Shown here piece by piece: positions 59,969 to 64,000 of a stretch of 64,000 nt of DNA. Each line of letters starts with the position of its first letter. Position 1 is the first letter of the stretch. This DNA is from Phallus indusiatus. Its lineage: Eukaryota > Basidiomycota > Agaricomycetes > Phallales > Phallaceae. A program made the position numbers and the translations under genes. The stretch is from positions 1 to 64,000 of the forward strand of contig JAQFWX010000142.1 of NCBI GenBank assembly GCA_027605045.1, read 5' to 3'. The notes below the pieces were generated by a model. It worked only from the letters and a program-made list of their open reading frames with translations. It did no database searches and was not told where the DNA came from.

Positions 59969-61594
59969 ATGGACCGTGTTCCTCAAGATATCTTCCGAGA
60001 AATAATACAATATACCTACGTTTATAGTCCCACCCGGCAAGAACACGAACCTCACTGCCATTATCAACTAACCGTGCCCGCCTCACCCATTCTCGCGTCT
60101 CACGTCTGTCGTTCCTGGAGACGCGTCCTTTTGTCCGATCCTACAATGTGGACATGCATTTTGGTTCCACAACTTAATCCAGATGGAATAAAAGAGTTGC
60201 TTCGTCGATCCAATTCTGCCTTGTTAAACGTCTTCTTCGAACCGGACGCGCTTCGTGGGCGAAAGCATGAGGAAACGTCAAACATACTTTCCACAATCTT
60301 TCAGCAGATCCACAGGTTCAAAACTTTATACGTGTTTGTATTTCCTATGTGGTCCAGCTCTAAGTCCACTTGGGCGGCCAATCCTAAGCAGGCAGCAATC
60401 AAACAAATCTTGCCATATCTTCAACGGCCTGCCCCAAAGCTCCAATACTTTTGCTTCAAGCATATGGGGTTCATGGCGTCGATGTTAAATCTTGGTGAAA
60501 CATTCATGGACACACTGTTTTCAGGAGAAGCACAGAACCTTAAACATATGCACCACGAGCTCTTCAACGGCGTCCGACGACAACTGCGACCAAATCCTTT
60601 GCTCCGCAATCTGTCAGAGCTTTATCTCACCACACCGAATGACTCCTTTGACATCGACTCCGATCTCCTACTCGACCTTTTCGAACAGTTGCCTTGCCTT
60701 GAACTGTTCAGTCTTCAAATCAACTGGGACCTGGACTTTGACGTCGGCGCAACCCGTCCCACCCGTGATCGCGAGATTAATCTACCTCACTTGCAAAGGC
60801 TGGTTCTCAATGTGAACCGTGCAATCGAGTTACTGGATTTTCTCTTGAGTCATTTGTCTTTTCCATCGAATATCAAATGGAAGATCACTTCTGAACCTGG
60901 TGAAGTAGGGACCTCGCCTGCGCTACACCAGCTTTTGTCCCAAGTCCAATTCACCTCTCTCCGTATACTCTTCCCCTGGAATGATTTTGTAGCACTCTCT
61001 TTCAAAGAGAATTGCGACACACCATGCATCGATCCAATTGACGATCATGACCTTGTGTATGTTTATGACAGCAAATGGTGCATATCACTTTTCTGGGATC
61101 TGTTCTGGCAATCAGTGGAACCCTCCATTATCACACATTTAGAAATTATTCTCAATACTGGAGAGTATTCCCCGAATCTTAAATCATTTAAAACAATCTT
61201 TACTTCGCTAATGAATCTGGAGACCCTATTCGTTCGACAAGCTCGGAACGAATTTTTGGATGATGGGGAGGAAGAAACATCCTTGGTATGTCTTTCGGCA
61301 TTATTACCAGGATCAAAACGTCCAAAGGCTTCGAAACGAGGTTCAAAAACCAGAAGGACGTCTACTTTTAAAAACCCGCCTCTCTGTCCTCGTTTATGCA
61401 AAATAACCGTAGAGATGGAGGATTCATTGAGCGAGGCGCATGCGGATGCGTTCCGCGCATTTTCTGACAAACGGCGAGAAGAAGGATATCCTCTGCAACT
61501 CCTTGTCCGCTGCCCAGAAATCGAGGACGACGTACAACGTCCGGAGGACAGCATTCATATCACGATTGTACCCTGGGACTCTGATGACGAGTAA
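59969..61594 (+). CDS. F-box protein, paralogue 2 of a duplicated pair
   Basis: A single exon encodes 541 aa. It opens MDRVPQDIFREIIQYTYVYS, with ASHVCRSWRRVLLSDPTMWT identical to paralogue 1. The body continues collinear (NPDGIKELLRRSNSALLNVF, QILPYLQRPAPKLQYFCFKH, SFPSNIKWKITSEP, ETLFVRQ). The last ~100 residues carry a basic PKASKRGSKTRR segment absent from paralogue 1 and an acidic end (WDSDDE). Expected role as for paralogue 1. Divergence of the C-terminal part would fit altered substrate choice, but this is inference. Confidence 0.9.
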   Translation: MDRVPQDIFREIIQYTYVYSPTRQEHEPHCHYQLTVPASPILASHVCRSWRRVLLSDPTMWTCILVPQLNPDGIKELLRRSNSALLNVFFEPDALRGRKHEETSNILSTIFQQIHRFKTLYVFVFPMWSSSKSTWAANPKQAAIKQILPYLQRPAPKLQYFCFKHMGFMASMLNLGETFMDTLFSGEAQNLKHMHHELFNGVRRQLRPNPLLRNLSELYLTTPNDSFDIDSDLLLDLFEQLPCLELFSLQINWDLDFDVGATRPTRDREINLPHLQRLVLNVNRAIELLDFLLSHLSFPSNIKWKITSEPGEVGTSPALHQLLSQVQFTSLRILFPWNDFVALSFKENCDTPCIDPIDDHDLVYVYDSKWCISLFWDLFWQSVEPSIITHLEIILNTGEYSPNLKSFKTIFTSLMNLETLFVRQARNEFLDDGEEETSLVCLSALLPGSKRPKASKRGSKTRRTSTFKNPPLCPRLCKITVEMEDSLSEAHADAFRAFSDKRREEGYPLQLLVRCPEIEDDVQRPEDSIHITIVPWDSDDE

Positions 61595-61834
61595 CACTTT
61601 CAAAATTGGACAAAACAGGGTCAATCTGTATATATACACAATAAAAAATGGATTATATTCCTGGTATTTGTGGTCGAGCAGTGTACTTCGTTGAAAATTA
61701 CTGTGATAGCTTCTAGTAATGTGATAGATAAAAAATGGACCCTTGAAGTCTAGGGCAATCGTGAGAAACTCTGACGGCGTGCCTGATAACCGCCTTAGTA
61801 CTCATAGAATGTAGTAGGTCTTGGCCAACCCGTA

Positions 61835-64000
61835 ATGTTGTCTTCTCCTACCCAAACTCGCCTTTTCCTCACTATTGTTGTATCTTGTTTTCTTGTGTTG
61901 ATATGGCAGCATCGTGACGTCCTTACAAAACCCATTTCCCTGAGACCCTCCGCCTCCATCAACGGGAAGAACAGCACCCAGCTGAATGCAGAAAGTGACG
62001 CACCCAACTCAGAGGAGCACTTCTTGAGACCTGATGGACTGCTTGAAGTGAATATGGACGGCCGTCATCCCATTTCAGTCCTCATGGAAGATGCCAAGAA
62101 GAGATGGAGATCCATGAACGATAGGTAGGAAAGCGGCCAAGTGCGGGAAAGAGAAAAAGACACTCATTTCTCCTCTCAAAATAGACAGAGTAAAACTCTT
62201 TATGAGGCGGTAACGGAATATAAACGTAGATATGGATATCCTCCTCCCGCGGGATTCAACTTATGGTATGTCTTTACCGATCGCGTTCTTGTTCGACTGA
62301 TATCACATGTAACTCTTGATCAGGTGGGATTACGTTCAAAAACACAACGTCAAACTTGTGGATGAAGTAAGATGCTTCGTATATCTCAGCGTCCTAAAAC
62401 GTGCTCTTGACGTATTCTTCTCTGCAGTTCGATCAAATAAACTATGACATAACACCCTACCTCGCATTGTCTCCCAAAGTCTTCCGTCAGCGCCTTCAAA
62501 AGCTTGAAAATACTAATGGTTTCCATTTCAACATTTCCAAGGGAAATTTCGGTGTATATGGTGATGGATGGTGGATGGGAAATCCTCGTCAGTTGACAAG
62601 TATAATCATGGAGTTCTGTCGAAGTCTTCCTGATATGGTTATGCATGGTCACCACACTTTGCGCGGTGACATTTGGCTTGGCGAGGATTTACGGAAAAAA
62701 GCCCAAGAGAAGATTGAAACTCTGGATTGTACGTTATTTTTCATTTGTTATCTTCTAATGGCTCATTCAAATCTGGGATAGCTTTCACCGAAACTGAATT
62801 GGCGTATTATGAGAACGTTAATCGGAATGATCAACAGAATTTAGACAATGTTTGCTTACCCGATGATCCTGTCTTTGGATTGTCCCACCCATCAAAAGGT
62901 TATTCAAAGTCATTCGTTTCTGACTGCAGGGCTTACAAACAACCATCTCATTAGCATCCTTTATCAAGTCTCATGTTGATTATTTGAAAGTGTGTTCTAG
63001 TTCCGGAGTACAACAAAGCTCGCCCCTGATATTCTCGCCTTCCGCACACGATATCAAACTATCGCCTTTCTTCGTGTTTTCCAAATGCCAACCTGGGGCT
63101 GGTTTTCTACTTCCCACTAGCACCTGGGATTATCACGACATGACGCTTATAGAACCGCATCCATGGCATGAACGCCGTGAACCGGATGCTCAAAAACTTT
63201 TCTGGAGGGGAAAGACTACTGGGTGGAATTGGCATCGAGACTTGTCCAATGTTGGCCCCAATATCTCGTGGAGGAATGGGTCCAGAGCGAAGTTGGCTAT
63301 CTTATTCGGTGAAAGCGATGTTACACCCCAAGACGACATCGAGTTATTATTACAGGATTCTGGAAACGGTAACAAGCTTTACACGAAAAAGTATCCGCGC
63401 TCTATGCTCAACCGATTGTGGATGGATGTCGGGTTTAGTGGAGAACCTGTTCAATGCAGTCAAGTAGATGGGACTTGCGAAGAAATGAATAAAACCACTA
63501 TTTGGAAGCCAGCAGCTTTTCTTCCTACGATTGGGCAAAAGAAGTTTTTTGTTGACTTGGGTTTGTCTCTTCTCGATTTTTCTTATTGTTCGTACGTGAC
63601 ACGGCAATCAGACGCGAATGACTGGAGTACGGATTTCCAGCGTAGGCTGGCTTTCGGACAGTAAGTATACTCTGGCGTAATTTTGTCCTAAACTCAATTT
63701 TGTTATATCAGGGTGGTGTTCAAGTCCAGCGTATTTGTTGAATGGAATACCAAATGGTAAGAATGACCACTACTTTTCTGCTTGTTTCTCCTCCGGTTGA
63801 TTGAGACTCCTCCTGATCAGGCTGATACCCTATTATCATTATATTGTATGACGAATACCACAACTTTCCCCTTCCTTTCGTCTCTGACGTTGCCATATCA
63901 GCCTATACAATCGGACTATTCCGATGTGTACAACATCATGGCGTTTTTCTCGGGCGATCCCAACAGCGGGTCCGGAGCTCATGAAGATTTAGCAGAAGAA
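61835..64000 (+). CDS. GT90/CAP10-type glycosyltransferase, partial (runs off window)
   Basis: Ten exons seen: 61835-62124, 62185-62265, 62324-62366, 62428-62728, 62782-62898, 62955-63560, 63612-63660, 63712-63756, 63821-63845 and 63902 to the window end; 552 codons so far. An uncleaved anchor (LFLTIVVSCFLVLIW, about residues 10-25) makes it a type II Golgi-like protein. Landmarks: YGYPPPAGFNLWWDYVQKHN, VYGDGWWMGN, ERREPDAQKLFWRGKTTGWN, W-x-R-D, KFFVDLDANDWSTDFQRRLA, VVFKSSVFVEWNTKWLIPYY and HYIPIQSDYSDVYN, the usual CAP10 block. Known relatives include Cryptococcus Cap10 and plant/animal O-glucosyl or O-xylosyl transferases. Donor and acceptor are not predictable. The stop codon lies beyond base 64000. 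Confidence 0.9.

Overview
This window is nuclear DNA of a mushroom-forming basidiomycete (Agaricomycetes, probably Agaricales). Genes are dense and cut by many 45-70 nt introns with GT..AG ends. The protein families (MMTAG2-like, GH95 fucosidase, internal Zn2Cys6 factor, twin fasciclin proteins, F-box proteins opening with 'VPQDIFREII') and the intron style fit that group. No rRNA, tRNA, CRISPR array or complete transposon was recognised. Exon joins were worked out by hand from frame, splice sites and family similarity. Every listed intact multi-exon model keeps one open frame from start to stop.

Layout. 0.3-4.5 kb: MMTAG2-like protein, F-box protein, Spg1/Tem1 GTPase. 5.9-10.1 kb: a 22-exon GH95 alpha-fucosidase with several 6-17 nt exons. 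10.1-13.3 kb: no recognisable gene. 13.3-16.4 kb: TEA-domain factor (-) and ribosomal protein uL14/RPL23 (+). 16.4-21.2 kb: gene desert. 21.2-26.0 kb: large Zn2Cys6 factor. 27.9-37.6 kb: housekeeping block of eIF3l (+), nucleoporin NDC1 (-), TMEM184-like membrane protein (-) and a Syn8-like SNARE (+).

38.4-47.4 kb holds the most unusual content: eight tandem minus-strand copies (A-H) of a tiny two-exon gene. Exon 1 encodes a conserved secretion leader (MS-x-SKQ-[IL]-TT...SA) plus a short Pro-rich segment. A phase-2 intron follows at the same place in every copy. Exon 2 encodes only 8-14 residues: a divergent core with two cysteines, then a stop. Two core subtypes occur: C-x3-P-x1-2-C-H-x-[DN] (A, D, F, H) and C-x4-5-C with a short end (B, C, E, G). 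Six copies are intact. Copy C is split by a 184 bp insertion with 14 bp target duplications, and copy F has a nonsense codon. A ~1.1 kb segmental duplication links B and E, and the codons between their cysteines have changed. I do not recognise this family and propose it as an undescribed set of secreted disulfide micropeptides.

48.5-52.3 kb: GPI ethanolamine-phosphate transferase MCD4 (-, 20 exons). 52.8-61.6 kb: a duplicated cassette on one strand in the order F-box1, fasciclin1, fasciclin2, F-box2. 61.8 kb to the end: a GT90/CAP10 glycosyltransferase running off the window.

Several genes belong to the secretory and cell-surface system: MCD4 makes GPI anchors and the fasciclin proteins look GPI-anchored. 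The SNARE, GT90 enzyme and GH95 enzyme are also endomembrane or extracellular proteins. No operon-like linkage is implied.
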